Source: Halomonas citrativorans
Lineage (GTDB): Bacteria; Pseudomonadota; Gammaproteobacteria; Pseudomonadales; Halomonadaceae
Assembly: GCF_900163645.1 (NCBI RefSeq)
Contig: NZ_FUKM01000046.1
Coordinates: forward strand, 62,001 to 126,000
Direction: 5' to 3'
DNA: 64,000 bases
This document shows positions 8,010-17,291 of this stretch, piece after piece (the first letter of the stretch is position 1; each line of letters begins with the position of its first letter). The translations under genes were made by a program, and so were the position numbers. A model generated the notes under the pieces. It did no database searches and was not told the origin of the DNA. It saw only the letters and a program-made list of their open reading frames with translations.

Positions 8010-10616
8010 TTAGTAGCTTTCAAACAAGCGATCAATGGGTGTCGGTCGGCCAAACAGGTAGCCCTGATAACGATAACAGCCATGACCTTTTAGCCAATCC
8101 AGTTGCTCTTGCTTCTCGACCCCTTCGGCTACCACCGTTAACCCAAGGCTCACTGCCAACAAAATGGTGGTATCGACGATGGCCGCATCCGCTTTATCGG
8201 TTAAAAGCTCGCGGATAAACGACTGGTCAATCTTTAGTTCATCCAAGGGCAGTCGTTTAAGATAGCTTAACGACGAGTAGCCAGTACCAAAGTCATCAAT
8301 CGCAAAGCGAACACCTTGCGCGCGCAATTTGAGCATTGTATTGCGCACACGTGTTGGATCACGCATTAACAGGCTTTCGGTGACTTCCAGCACCAGCCGC
8401 CCAGGCGGCGCTTGGGTCTGAGCAAGAAGACCTTCCAAGTTGCGTACAAATTCAGGCTGCTGAAACTGTACCGAGCTCACGTTAACGGAAATCGTCAGCG
8501 CAGCATAAGGGGCCTGGTTGGCCCACTTGGCAAGCTGCTCGCAGGCAGAATGAAGCACCCAATAACCAATGGGTATAATTAGCCCATTCTCTTCTGCTAG
8601 AGGAATAAAGGTCGATGGCGGCACCCAGCCTCGCTGGGGGTGACACCAGCGTAAAAGCGCCTCCACACCGGTGGTAATGCCTTGATGATTTACCTGAGTT
8701 TGATAGTGCAACGCCAGCTCATGACGTGCCAGCGCATGGTGTAAATCGGCTTCAAGGTTGGCCCGCTCGATCAAGCGTGTTTGCATACTGCGATTAAAAA
8801 AGCGCAGCGTATTCCCACCCGCGGCTTTAGCCTGCTGAAGTGCCAAGTCGGCCTGTTGGAGCACGCTGTTCATACTATGATCAGAGCCATCGAATAGCGT
8901 AATACCAATACTGGCGTTGACGGGCAGCGAACGCCCCGTACGCAGTTTGGAGATAGCGTCCAACAACTGCTTAGCTGTGCGTTCAGCGCTTAGCGCAGCA
9001 TCCGCCTGATGCTCGCCCAGCTTTGCCAGTAGCGCAACAAACTCATCCCCACTAAAGCGGGCCAACACAGCCCCTTCTGGTAACAGCGGCCGCACCTGCT
9101 TGGCCACATCAATTAACAACTGGTCGCCACTTTCATGGCCCTGAATATCGTTAACGAGATGAAAGTTATCCAGATCAATGGTCAGCAGTGCGCTATAGAG
9201 ATGGGGCGTATTCTCCTGCTCAATTTTCCCGCTTAACGACTCCATCAATAAGCGTCGATTAGGCAGACCTGTCAGCGCATCGTAAAACGCCAGATGATTG
9301 GTACGCGATTGCAGCTCAAGGTAATCGGTTAGTTCAGTGGAAATACCGCACAGACTCGCGGGCTCGCCTGGGGAGAGGGATAACGGCATTTTAATAGTAA
9401 CAAACGTGCGAACCTTATCGTTGTGTTGTAGTACGTTCCTCTCTTCGAGCGTTATTTTTTTGCCTGATTCCATCACACTGCGGTCAATCTGGGCTATTTC
9501 ATTCGCGGTTGTGCTATCAAAAAATGCCTCATCGCTCTTACCCAGAATTTGCTCTTTCGGCAGCCCAAAGAGTTCAACCACCCGCTGGTTGACAAACTGG
9601 TAATGTAACGAGGGTGTTTTGATATAGATGCAGGCGTCCACGTTATTAAGAATAGTGGTCAGCATGGCCTCATTGGCGTCGAGCTGTGCCCTATTTAACG
9701 TGACACGTCGTTTAAGCCACCATGCACTGCCTAGCGCCACAGCAAGTAGCGCCGTTAACAGACCCAGCCCGCCCCATAACCAGGTAGAGATCGTATCGGG
9801 TGGTGTTTCGGCACGCCAGGAACGCAGTATCCTAAAATACACTGAACGTGGATTTTGCTTCCAACCACGTAACACATCGTCGATACGGTCCAGTATGGTT
9901 GCCGACAAAGTAGGCGACCCGGCATAGAACAGCCGGATAGGTTGAAAGATGATGGGCGCTTCATATAGTCCATAGTCCTGCGCGCGCCAGTCTCCGAAGA
10001 TATGGTCGGTAACCGCCAGGTCCGCATCCCCCATGGCCACTGCTTGAAAAGTATCCGCATAGCTATCCACGGGCAACCAGGTGACCGAAACACCGAAGCG
10101 TTCTGTCACGGCGCTCAGGTAGTTCTGTTGAATAGAGCCATCTACAATGGCGACGCGTTTTTGTTCAAGATCAAGAATCGCCTCGACCCGCTCGTTTTCG
10201 CGCTGATAAAGCTGCGACCAACTTTGGATAATCGGTTCACGATGAAACGCGATACGTTCACCACGCTCTTCACCCCAGGCAGTCCCAGGCAATATATCGA
10301 TATCACCCTGTTCAAGCAGAGTAAGACAGTTGTGAAATTCGCAGGCAATACTCTCAAGCTGCCAATCCTCTTCTTGTGCAATCGCTTCAAGCAGCTCACC
10401 CAAAATGCCGCGCAAATGCCCCTGGTCATCTACGAATATTTTTGGCGGATTGTTATAAACGCCCACCAATAAGGTGTCGCTGGCCATGCTTGAAAAAGCC
10501 AAACTCCAGAGGCTCAGCAACGCAGCGGCCTTAATAGCGCTTCTACGTGTACGAGCAAGCAGTCGTCCTGATATCAACCACGGCGGGTGGGTAACGCATC
10601 CAGCCTTATCCTGCAT
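8010..10616 (-). CDS. SBP_bac_3-PAS-GGDEF-EAL sensor protein
   Basis: With start ATG 10616 (AGGA ribosome site, 7 bases after the upstream stop) the product has about 868 residues; a longer frame to 10691 would overlap the preceding gene. Order of parts: signal/anchor (about 25-45), a periplasmic type-3 solute-binding domain (about 45-270, DTLLVGVYNNPPKIF...), one transmembrane helix, a PAS domain (about 315-425), GGDEF and EAL. The cyclase motif is SGDEF rather than GGDEF and there is no RxxD inhibitory site. The EAL domain keeps EALLRW, the DDFGTGYSS loop, KIDQSF and AEGVE, so c-di-GMP phosphodiesterase activity is likely. The periplasmic domain suggests control by an amino-acid-like ligand. 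It is probably cotranscribed with the GST gene upstream. Confidence 0.9.
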   Translation of the reverse strand: MQDKAGCVTHPPWLISGRLLARTRRSAIKAAALLSLWSLAFSSMASDTLLVGVYNNPPKIFVDDQGHLRGILGELLEAIAQEEDWQLESIACEFHNCLTLLEQGDIDILPGTAWGEERGERIAFHREPIIQSWSQLYQRENERVEAILDLEQKRVAIVDGSIQQNYLSAVTERFGVSVTWLPVDSYADTFQAVAMGDADLAVTDHIFGDWRAQDYGLYEAPIIFQPIRLFYAGSPTLSATILDRIDDVLRGWKQNPRSVYFRILRSWRAETPPDTISTWLWGGLGLLTALLAVALGSAWWLKRRVTLNRAQLDANEAMLTTILNNVDACIYIKTPSLHYQFVNQRVVELFGLPKEQILGKSDEAFFDSTTANEIAQIDRSVMESGKKITLEERNVLQHNDKVRTFVTIKMPLSLSPGEPASLCGISTELTDYLELQSRTNHLAFYDALTGLPNRRLLMESLSGKIEQENTPHLYSALLTIDLDNFHLVNDIQGHESGDQLLIDVAKQVRPLLPEGAVLARFSGDEFVALLAKLGEHQADAALSAERTAKQLLDAISKLRTGRSLPVNASIGITLFDGSDHSMNSVLQQADLALQQAKAAGGNTLRFFNRSMQTRLIERANLEADLHHALARHELALHYQTQVNHQGITTGVEALLRWCHPQRGWVPPSTFIPLAEENGLIIPIGYWVLHSACEQLAKWANQAPYAALTISVNVSSVQFQQPEFVRNLEGLLAQTQAPPGRLVLEVTESLLMRDPTRVRNTMLKLRAQGVRFAIDDFGTGYSSLSYLKRLPLDELKIDQSFIRELLTDKADAAIVDTTILLAVSLGLTVVAEGVEKQEQLDWLKGHGCYRYQGYLFGRPTPIDRLFESY

Positions 10617-10623
10617 CGTCCTG

Positions 10624-11295
10624 CTACTCGCCTGGCACGGTGAGCGGGCCTGCGCGCTCGACCACACGCTGCCAAGCAGGGTCAGCGTCAATACGCGCTA
10701 CAAACCGCATAATAGCGGGATACGTTGTCAGCGTTTGGGTGGCAGCTATGGCCTGAAGAGGAAAGCTCATTTGAATATCGGCCCCGCTTGGCCACTCACC
10801 TGCAAAGTTCTCTTTACGCGCTAAATGATCTTCGATAAAGCCCAGATACTGCTTAAGCTGAGGCGCTAAAAATTGCTGACTCACCTTATCGCCAATGCCT
10901 TTAGCGAGCGGTTTAATTAACCAGGGAGACTGTGCGGGTATCTTTTTAAATACCAGTTGCATCACCAGCAGTGGCATTAAAGAGCCTTCGGCATAATGTA
11001 GCCAATAGCGGTAATCAACCCAGTCGGCGATATTATCGACAGAGGGTTGCAAGCGCTCTTTGCCGTAGGTATGTAGTAAGTAATCAATGATTGCCCCTGA
11101 CTCTGCAATCACTAATTCGCCATCCATAATGACTGGGGACTTACCTAAAGGATGAATGTTTTTTAGTGCCGCAGGCGCCTGCTGAGTTTTACGATCACGC
11201 TGATACACATGAATGTCATAGTCCAACGCAAGTATTTCGAGAAGCCATAAAATTCGATGTGAACGCGACTTTTCCAAATGATGGACGTGAATCAT
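10624..11295 (-). CDS. Glutathione S-transferase family protein
   Basis: The product has 223 residues when started at ATG 11295, which has GGAG six bases upstream; an ATG four codons earlier lacks a ribosome site. The N-terminal thioredoxin-like domain (residues 1-78) contains HHLEKSRSHRILWLLE, the cis-proline segment GKSPVI and the glutathione-contact ESGAIIDYL. The helical C-terminal domain follows. GSTs conjugate or reduce substrates with glutathione in the cytoplasm. The position of the usual catalytic Tyr/Ser/Cys is taken by Ser in EKSRSHR, so class and activity are open. The stop is 7 bases from the start of the c-di-GMP sensor gene, so the two may share a transcript without an obvious functional link. 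Confidence 0.88.
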   Translation of the reverse strand: MIHVHHLEKSRSHRILWLLEILALDYDIHVYQRDRKTQQAPAALKNIHPLGKSPVIMDGELVIAESGAIIDYLLHTYGKERLQPSVDNIADWVDYRYWLHYAEGSLMPLLVMQLVFKKIPAQSPWLIKPLAKGIGDKVSQQFLAPQLKQYLGFIEDHLARKENFAGEWPSGADIQMSFPLQAIAATQTLTTYPAIMRFVARIDADPAWQRVVERAGPLTVPGE

Positions 11296-11422
11296 AAAGT
11301 ACTCCATGAAGGCGATATAACACGCAGGCGCTAGGCCCGCAGCAACTGTCCTTTTACTGCAAGCTTATTTAGCGTAGCAGCGTTGCCCCTCATGGAGTAC
11401 ATATATCCAGGTAAAAAAAGTC

Positions 11423-12001
11423 TTATGTTCGATTAATGCGCCGCAGATGTATCCATCTATCCATTGGTGACCACTTCCCTTGCAGCCAAGGCGACAGTAG
11501 CCGTGTGGAGAGTGGAATAAACACAAATACCATCACCGGCGTTAATATCAGAGTGCTCACTAACACGCGCGGAATCAGCGCCCAATCGGCCAACATACCG
11601 CCAAATACCCACTGAAAGAGTAACGAGATAGGAAAAAAGGCCAACCAAACGGCAACGGCCTGCTTCCAGCGAGGCGGCACACTGCCTGAGCCGGTTTGAA
11701 ACCAGGCATCCAACCCCGTGGCACGGTGCTCATGAGGCGCATCATAAAGCCCCCTGCCGCGCACAAGCCAGGCATGACGTGAAGCCGAGTGCTCCCATGC
11801 ATGGAGCGTTTCACTGCTGCTAAAGCGGAAAATAATCTGATATTCATCGTGATGCTCGGGTGGCGCAAGCACTCCTGAGCCCAGATAACCAGGAAAATCA
11901 GCCGCTAGCTCGCGACCTTCGTTCAACCACCGATTAAAATCATGGTAACGGCCACTGGCAATGCGCCGAGCTACCATCAATGTGACAGGTGAGGCAGACA
12001 T
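11423..12001 (-). CDS. ABM-domain protein with C-terminal membrane helices
   Basis: Started at ATG 12001 (AGGAG seven bases before), the protein has 192 residues. The first 100 or so residues resemble the antibiotic biosynthesis monooxygenase (ABM) dimeric ferredoxin-like fold (VTLMVARRIASGRYHDFNRWL, then FPGYLGSGVL and YQIIFRFSS). Two hydrophobic helices follow (about 115-175, WLAFFPISLLFQWVFGG and VLVSTLILTPVMVFVFIP). Stand-alone ABM proteins act as monooxygenases or small-molecule-binding subunits; the membrane-tailed version is widespread in proteobacteria but its role is unknown to me. It stands alone, with 127 bases to the next gene. A longer frame to 12088 is disfavoured because it lacks a ribosome site. 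Confidence 0.7.
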   Translation of the reverse strand: MSASPVTLMVARRIASGRYHDFNRWLNEGRELAADFPGYLGSGVLAPPEHHDEYQIIFRFSSSETLHAWEHSASRHAWLVRGRGLYDAPHEHRATGLDAWFQTGSGSVPPRWKQAVAVWLAFFPISLLFQWVFGGMLADWALIPRVLVSTLILTPVMVFVFIPLSTRLLSPWLQGKWSPMDRWIHLRRINRT

Positions 12002-12236
12002 GGTATATCTCCTGATATAACCACAACCAATACTGGGTAAGCAGGTTGTAAACGATCCGGCGGATAAGCCTGATCGCGTTAACGGCATAAGCGAGGGATA
12101 CCGCTTATGAGATGACGTAATTATATAGACAATAGCAACGCCATGTGGGTTATTTAACAGGTGGCGCTAAGCCATCTTAAGCACTCGTATTTGCACTCCG
12201 CCTTCGGCTAAGCACTCTAAGCGTGCAGCCTATGCA

Positions 12237-12464
12237 TTAACGATAAGAGAGCGGATGGATACTCGTAAAGCGCCCTTGCGCTGAAAACTCCAGCCGAAAA
12301 ACGCCATGAACACCGTTTTTCCCTACCACACGTCGAATAGCGTCGGAGGGAAACACCACCCAACGCCCATCCACGCTGCGGGTACGCACGTTGGCAACGC
12401 GCCCTTCATAATGGGCCAGGCATTCATCGGGGCTAAGATGGAGAATCACATCAATGGACGGCAT
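12237..12464 (-). CDS. DUF2835 family protein
   Basis: This 75-residue protein (MPSIDVILHLSPDECLAHYEG..., later VFPSDAIRRVVGKNGVHGVFRL and a terminal IHPL) matches the small DUF2835 family found in halophilic and marine gammaproteobacteria. The family consists of cytoplasmic proteins of 65-80 residues without assigned function; the full length is present here. It is transcribed divergently from the SprA-type gene, with 126 bases between the starts. No enzymatic motif is visible. Confidence 0.8.
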   Translation of the reverse strand: MPSIDVILHLSPDECLAHYEGRVANVRTRSVDGRWVVFPSDAIRRVVGKNGVHGVFRLEFSAQGRFTSIHPLSYR

Positions 12465-12590
12465 AGCGGTATCAGTTAAAAACGGTTATGCAGCAAGTGA
12501 CATGCCCTTGCACGCTTCTATTGGTTTACGAATGCGCTATAGTAACGCAACCGTACAATAACGTAATGACTCAAACGGCGGTAACTGCTT

Positions 12591-13187
12591 ATGGATGCGA
12601 CCATCAGTGCTTTTTCCCCGGTTGGGGCAGCATATACCACGACCTCCCATCGTGGGTCGACGACGACTGACGACACCGAGGACACGCTAGAAGCGCCTTC
12701 CACCTCCGAAGACGAAACGACCCAAACAGATGGTGAGGCGGCGGCCGCCCCCACGCGACCCGATGGAACGCCTCTAGCGCCTGAAGAAATCAAGCTGGTT
12801 GAGCAGTTAAAGCAGACCGACCGGGATGTTCGTCAGCATGAGATGGCTCACCAAATTACCGGCGGGGCCTATACTGGCGGCGCCACTTACGAATATGAAA
12901 TAGGCCCCGATGGAAAGAAGTATGCCGTTGCGGGTGAAGTGCCTATCGATTACGGCCCTATCCCGGGTGACCCACAGGCCACCATAGAGAAAATGCAGAC
13001 GGTGATTGCTGCCGCGCTGGCGCCAGCCGACCCGTCGCCAAAAGACGTGCAGGTAGCCGCCCAAGCCCGCCAATACTTGCTGGAAGCCCGCCTTGAGGCT
13101 TCCCAGCAAGAGAGCGCCACAAGATCTGCGCAGAGTGAAGCTGAGCAGAACGAGCCTGAAGCGGCCAACTCGGGGCAAGCCGCTTAA
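12591..13187 (+). CDS. SprA-related putative metalloprotease
   Basis: The 198-residue protein has a low-complexity acidic/Ala-rich N-terminal half (residues 1-60), a conserved central domain and an Ala/Glu-rich tail. The central part reads LKQTDRDVRQHEMAHQ, then TGGATYEYEIGPDGKKYAVAGEVPID and a PGDPQATIEKMQ segment. This is the SprA-related family (CJM1_0395 type). HEMAH is an HExxH zinc-site candidate, so it is often called a putative metalloprotease; activity is not shown by sequence. There is no signal peptide, so any export would need another route. The start is the ATG at 12591. It is convergent with the next c-di-GMP gene. Confidence 0.8.
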   Translation: MDATISAFSPVGAAYTTTSHRGSTTTDDTEDTLEAPSTSEDETTQTDGEAAAAPTRPDGTPLAPEEIKLVEQLKQTDRDVRQHEMAHQITGGAYTGGATYEYEIGPDGKKYAVAGEVPIDYGPIPGDPQATIEKMQTVIAAALAPADPSPKDVQVAAQARQYLLEARLEASQQESATRSAQSEAEQNEPEAANSGQAA

Positions 13188-13210
13188 CCACTGCCCCGAA
13201 GCCGCAGCGC

Positions 13211-14983
13211 TTATGGAAGTTGTGTAAGCGACTGCCAATCGGCTCGTAACGGCCATCGCGAAAGCCAAGTGGGCAACGCGTCGGCAGGCATGGGCTTGGC
13301 GATACCAAACCCTTGGGCAAGAAAGCAGCCTAATTTCATGAGCGCCTTGGCGTGCGCCAGCGTTTCCACGCCCTCTGCCAGCATGGGTCGGTTAAAACGA
13401 TTAGCCATATAGATCACGCTTTCCACAATGGCCATATCGTTGGGGTCGCTGAGCATATCGCGCACAAAGCTTTGGTCGATTTTAATCAGATCTACTGGCA
13501 GCTGTCGCAAATGGGTAAGCGATGAGTAACCCGTGCCGAAATCGTCAATCGCGAGCCCCACCCCAAGCGCTTGGCAGCGCTCAATATTTTTAAGCGCCGC
13601 CTGCACATCATGCATGGCTGCACTTTCCAGCACCTCAAGCTTCAGCATACGCGGTGATATTTGTGGATAGCCCGCTAATAGCTCAGCCAGGCGCTGGCTA
13701 AAATTGCTGATCAACAAATGCGTAGGGCTGATATTGACGCTAATCGGTATTGTAATGCCCAAGCGCTGCCACTGGGCAAGTTGTTCAAGCGCCTGTGTCA
13801 GCACCCACTCCCCCAGATCTATTTCCAGCGATGAGGTGTCTATGTGGGGAAGGAATTGTCCGGGTAGCAGCAACCCCTTATCAGGATGCTGCCAGCGGAC
13901 AAGCGCCTCCACCCCCACCACTTGCCCCAAGCGCATATCGACCTGCGGCTGAAAATAGAGCTGTAATTCATCGTGCTGGAGAGCATCGATAAAACGCTGT
14001 CGCTGTTCGTGGCGTACCTGAAGCAGCTTATCAAGGTCCGGATCGAAAAAGTGAAACGTATCGCGTCCACGCTGTTTGGCACGGTACATGGCCTGATTGG
14101 CGTGGCGCAGCAGCATATCGCCCTGCACATGATCATTGGGATAAAGCGTAATACCCAAGCTTACGGTCAGGTAAATACTCTGGCCTTCAATCACCATCGG
14201 CTTGCGGATCGCCGCCAGCAATTTTTCAAAAAACGCGTCGTCTACGCCATGATGCAGCAGCAACACAAACTCATCGCCACCGACACGCGCCAACACATCG
14301 TCACCAAACAGCAGATGACCCACGCGCTGTGCAAATGAGGAGAGTAAGGTATCTCCCATCTCGGCACCCAAGCGCTCGTTTATCGTTTGAAAGAGATCGA
14401 TATCCAGCGAGCAAATGGCAAGCGGCAGCCCTTTCCGGTCCGCGTGCTGAATCGACTCCTGAATCAATTGCGTTAATAGCTGTAAATTGGGCAGACCTGT
14501 CAGCGCATCAAAATAGACGTCTCGATTCAAGTGCCGCGCATGGGCCGGAATCGCCGACAAATCGGCCAGTACAATAATGTGGTGGTCGATACCTCCCTGC
14601 TTATCACGCACCCGGTTGACCGACATCATGCCTGGATAATACTGCCCGTCATGACTCCGGTAACTCACCTGATGCTTGCTACGATCACGCAGCCTGAGCT
14701 CTTCGCTCATCAAGTGAGCCGTACGGCCATCTTCTAGCGGAAGAATGCTAAACGCTTCCGGTGTTTTACCTTTGACTTCGTCGAGCGTAAGCCCGGATAG
14801 CTCACAAAAAGCCGGGTTGACGTCCAGGACTCGATTGTCTCGATCGGTAATGATGATCGCTTCGTTAGCGAATAAAAAGGCGGTTTCGTCAGGTGAGCGT
14901 TTAGCGTCCGCGCCCTTCACCGGTATAACGTCCACTTGGCGCGAAAACGGGGCTTTTGGCGGTATGTGGGTAGGCGGATACAT
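13211..14983 (-). CDS. PAS-GGDEF-EAL cyclic-di-GMP protein
   Basis: The product has 590 residues from ATG 14983, which has AGGAG seven bases upstream; an ATG six codons earlier is possible but weaker. There is no membrane segment, so it should be cytoplasmic. A PAS domain (about 35-150; DRDNRVLDVNPAFCELSGL) precedes GGDEF (about 155-315) with an intact GGDEF motif and no RxxD inhibitory site, then EAL (about 325-575) with EALVRW, SVNIS, the DDFGTGYSS loop, KIDQSF and LAEGVE. Both c-di-GMP synthesis and breakdown are possible. The PAS domain may sense a small ligand or redox state. The gene stands alone, convergent with the SprA-type gene 23 bases away. Confidence 0.92.
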   Translation of the reverse strand: MYPPTHIPPKAPFSRQVDVIPVKGADAKRSPDETAFLFANEAIIITDRDNRVLDVNPAFCELSGLTLDEVKGKTPEAFSILPLEDGRTAHLMSEELRLRDRSKHQVSYRSHDGQYYPGMMSVNRVRDKQGGIDHHIIVLADLSAIPAHARHLNRDVYFDALTGLPNLQLLTQLIQESIQHADRKGLPLAICSLDIDLFQTINERLGAEMGDTLLSSFAQRVGHLLFGDDVLARVGGDEFVLLLHHGVDDAFFEKLLAAIRKPMVIEGQSIYLTVSLGITLYPNDHVQGDMLLRHANQAMYRAKQRGRDTFHFFDPDLDKLLQVRHEQRQRFIDALQHDELQLYFQPQVDMRLGQVVGVEALVRWQHPDKGLLLPGQFLPHIDTSSLEIDLGEWVLTQALEQLAQWQRLGITIPISVNISPTHLLISNFSQRLAELLAGYPQISPRMLKLEVLESAAMHDVQAALKNIERCQALGVGLAIDDFGTGYSSLTHLRQLPVDLIKIDQSFVRDMLSDPNDMAIVESVIYMANRFNRPMLAEGVETLAHAKALMKLGCFLAQGFGIAKPMPADALPTWLSRWPLRADWQSLTQLP

Positions 14984-15239
14984 AGCTAGGCTCCTGTCCA
15001 TTCGCGCCTAAAAGGCGTGCTACCAGGCAGCCTCTCTACTGACATTTACGCGCTTTTTAATAAAAGGTAACGAGACATACTATCACCGTCGATCAGTCTC
15101 GTGTCCTTGATCTTATGAGGTATTTTCATACATTAGGGCTACTTTTTCGGCCTGGAGAGAACTGATTAGAAAGCGACCTTACGTCCCATAACTCAGGATG
15201 TAATACGTAACTATGCGCGTTAAAGGAGCAGGCAAGGTA

Positions 15240-15728
15240 TCAAGGCGCAAGTGCAGCGGCGCCTAAAAAGCGCTGCTGCCAGTAATCGATATCCAAGGGA
15301 ACGCTGACCACGGCGCGACCACTTCCCGGTGCGTGGATCATCTGCTGGTTGCCGCGATAGATGCCTACATGCGTGGCCTTGCTACGCTCTCCAAAGAAGA
15401 GCAGGTCGCCAGGTTTGGGGGTATTGGCTGAAGGTAGCGCACGGAACTGTTCGTCTGCGGTGCGCGGTACGCGCATACCGGCCGCGCGATACGCCATTTC
15501 AACAAGCCCCGAGCAGTCGAGGCCGTCGGGCGTATTGCCGCCAAAGCGGTAAGGCGTGCCAATGGCCTGCTGAGCGTGGGCCAGAATCAGCACGCGCTCC
15601 ATGGAGAGCCCTTCGCGGGATTCGGCAGGCGATGAGGGGGGTGCGATAGCGACATCACGGCTGGCACAGCCCGAAAGCCACATTAACATCATCAAAGCGA
15701 ACGTAAACCTTCCCAACGTGATGGGCAT
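15240..15728 (-). CDS. NlpC/P60 lipoprotein peptidase
   Basis: Started at ATG 15728 (AGGAG eight bases upstream) the protein has 162 residues. It begins with a lipoprotein signal ending in the lipobox LSGC, then an NlpC/P60 domain with the catalytic Cys in DCSGLVEMAYR, the His in ATHVGIYRG and a third polar residue further on (HAPGSGRAV). Such enzymes, like E. coli Spr/MepS or NlpC, cleave peptide cross-links or stem peptides of murein from the inner face of the outer membrane. Length fits the single-domain members. No partner genes are next to it; the histidine phosphatase lies 64 bases upstream in the same orientation. Confidence 0.92.
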   Translation of the reverse strand: MPITLGRFTFALMMLMWLSGCASRDVAIAPPSSPAESREGLSMERVLILAHAQQAIGTPYRFGGNTPDGLDCSGLVEMAYRAAGMRVPRTADEQFRALPSANTPKPGDLLFFGERSKATHVGIYRGNQQMIHAPGSGRAVVSVPLDIDYWQQRFLGAAALAP

Positions 15729-15792
15729 TAGCAGCTCTCCTTGTGGCAATGCCCTTATCATGGCGCAAACGGGAGGGCAGCGCCAAGTTCAA

Positions 15793-16422
15793 CTAACGGC
15801 CAATCCACTCAATAAAGCTGGTTTCGCCTAACGCATGGCGTTCGTGGCGTACACGACTCATCGCAGCGTAAGGCAAATCCATCGCCAATACGCGCCCTAA
15901 CGGCTGCCCCAGTACCTGGCGCAGCAGGCCATTGCAAACAAACAGATGCGCCACTACCAGCACATGCTTACCGGGCGGATTCGCCAGCACGTTTTGCCAT
16001 ACCTCAGCAAGCCGCGAATCAAAAACATCCATCGCCTCGCCCTGCGGTGGTGATACAGCCTCAGGGCTGTTCCAGAAAGCGCTCATCGGCGCGGAGCCCT
16101 CCTCGCTAAACACCTCAGCGTGGGTTTTGCCCTCCCAGCGCCCCAAGTGCAGTTCAGCGAGATCGTCTTCAATCTGTACTGGCAATTCAAACTCTTCACC
16201 TAACCACAACGCAAACTCACGACAGCGCATAAGCGGCGAGGTAAGCACCGCATCGTAAGGCGGCCTGCCGTCAACGGTATGGCGCATGATGGCATCCGTT
16301 ACCTGCTGCCAGCCGGTTTCACTCAGCGGATGGTCAGTAGAACCGCGCAGCATACGCCCGCCAACGGGTTCGCCATGGCGCAGCAAATCAATGGTGGTGA
16401 CATCAGCATCAGGAAACCGCAT
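15793..16422 (-). CDS. Histidine phosphatase family protein
   Basis: The 209-residue protein opens with TTIDLLRHGEPVGG, the RHG catalytic motif of the phosphoglycerate mutase-like branch, followed by the GSTDHPLSETGWQQ segment and the later LTSPLMRC and VVAHLFVCNGLLRQ regions, where HL replaces the usual HG pair around the second catalytic His. The pattern is closest to alpha-ribazole phosphatase (CobC)-like members, but no cobalamin genes are near. It lies directly downstream of the phn-type ABC operon (37 bases from the last permease gene), so it may be cotranscribed and act on a phosphorylated compound. Its substrate cannot be told. Confidence 0.8.
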   Translation of the reverse strand: MRFPDADVTTIDLLRHGEPVGGRMLRGSTDHPLSETGWQQVTDAIMRHTVDGRPPYDAVLTSPLMRCREFALWLGEEFELPVQIEDDLAELHLGRWEGKTHAEVFSEEGSAPMSAFWNSPEAVSPPQGEAMDVFDSRLAEVWQNVLANPPGKHVLVVAHLFVCNGLLRQVLGQPLGRVLAMDLPYAAMSRVRHERHALGETSFIEWIGR

Positions 16423-16459
16423 TCAGAACTCCTCGCTTGGCGATTTATCAATCCATGGG

Positions 16460-17275
16460 TTAAATAATCGCGTGGCGGACACGGGCGGATATCCATTCCG
16501 AGACCAATACCGTGGCGAAGATCATGACAAAAATAACGCTGACCTGATTCCAGGCGAGCATATTGATAGAGGCATTCAACTGAAGACCGATCCCCCCTGC
16601 ACCCACCAGGCCAAGCACGGTGGATTCACGAATATTGATATCCCACCGGTAAACACTGATACCTGCAAACGCTGGCATGATCTGAGGCAGAACACCATAG
16701 TTCATGACCTGTAAACGGCTGGCACCGGTTGCGCTGATGGCCTCGACAGGCGTCGGGTGAATTTCCTCAATGGCCTCATAAAGAAGCTTGCCTACAAACC
16801 CGATAGAGCGCAGCGCAATGGCGATAATGCCCGCCAGGACGCCTGGGCCCAAAATCGTTACCAACAGCATGGCCCAAATCAGCGAATTGATAGAGCGTGA
16901 CGACACGATCACCATCAACGCCAGGCTTCGCACTAACGGATGCGGCGTGGTGTTACGCGCAGCGAGAAACGCCACAGGAAACGCCATAACAATCCCCAAG
17001 GCGGTGCCCAGCGTGGCAATGTTCAGCGTATCCCACATGGGTTTCCACAGCACATTGGCGTATTCCCATTTGGGGGGCATCATCCGGCTTAAAAGATCAC
17101 TGCCCTGGCGTCCAGCATCCTCAACAAACACCCACATGGTGTTGTCGGAAATCACCTTCCAGCAGAACAAGAACAGGCTAATCCCTACTAGCCATGCACT
17201 AAATTGCAGCCACTGAGCACGCGAGGTACGTAGCCGCCATACCGGGATCCCTTGCCGGGAGGTTGAAACAGGCAT
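16460..17275 (-). CDS. phnE: Phosphonate-type ABC permease PhnE (second copy)
   Basis: The 271-residue inner-membrane protein starts at ATG 17275 with GGAG seven bases before it. It has about six hydrophobic segments and the PhnE permease signature around EEIHPTPVEAISATGASRLQVMNYGVLPQIMPAF, which contains the EAA-type loop that contacts the ATPase. It is a paralogue of the preceding gene, and the two probably form a heterodimeric channel, as in several phnCDEE operons. It imports phosphonate-like or other phosphorus oxyanions delivered by PhnD. The operon continues directly from phnE1 with a 16-base gap, and is preceded by Pho boxes, so phosphate starvation is the likely inducer. Confidence 0.92.
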   Translation of the reverse strand: MPVSTSRQGIPVWRLRTSRAQWLQFSAWLVGISLFLFCWKVISDNTMWVFVEDAGRQGSDLLSRMMPPKWEYANVLWKPMWDTLNIATLGTALGIVMAFPVAFLAARNTTPHPLVRSLALMVIVSSRSINSLIWAMLLVTILGPGVLAGIIAIALRSIGFVGKLLYEAIEEIHPTPVEAISATGASRLQVMNYGVLPQIMPAFAGISVYRWDINIRESTVLGLVGAGGIGLQLNASINMLAWNQVSVIFVMIFATVLVSEWISARVRHAII

Positions 17276-17291
17276 ATAGATTCTCCGGAGA

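Noticed and set aside
13171..13198. CGGGGCA/TGCCCCG hairpin between the SprA-type gene and the convergent c-di-GMP gene as terminator
   Set aside because: The left arm is inside the coding end, the loop has 14 bases and no T-run follows.
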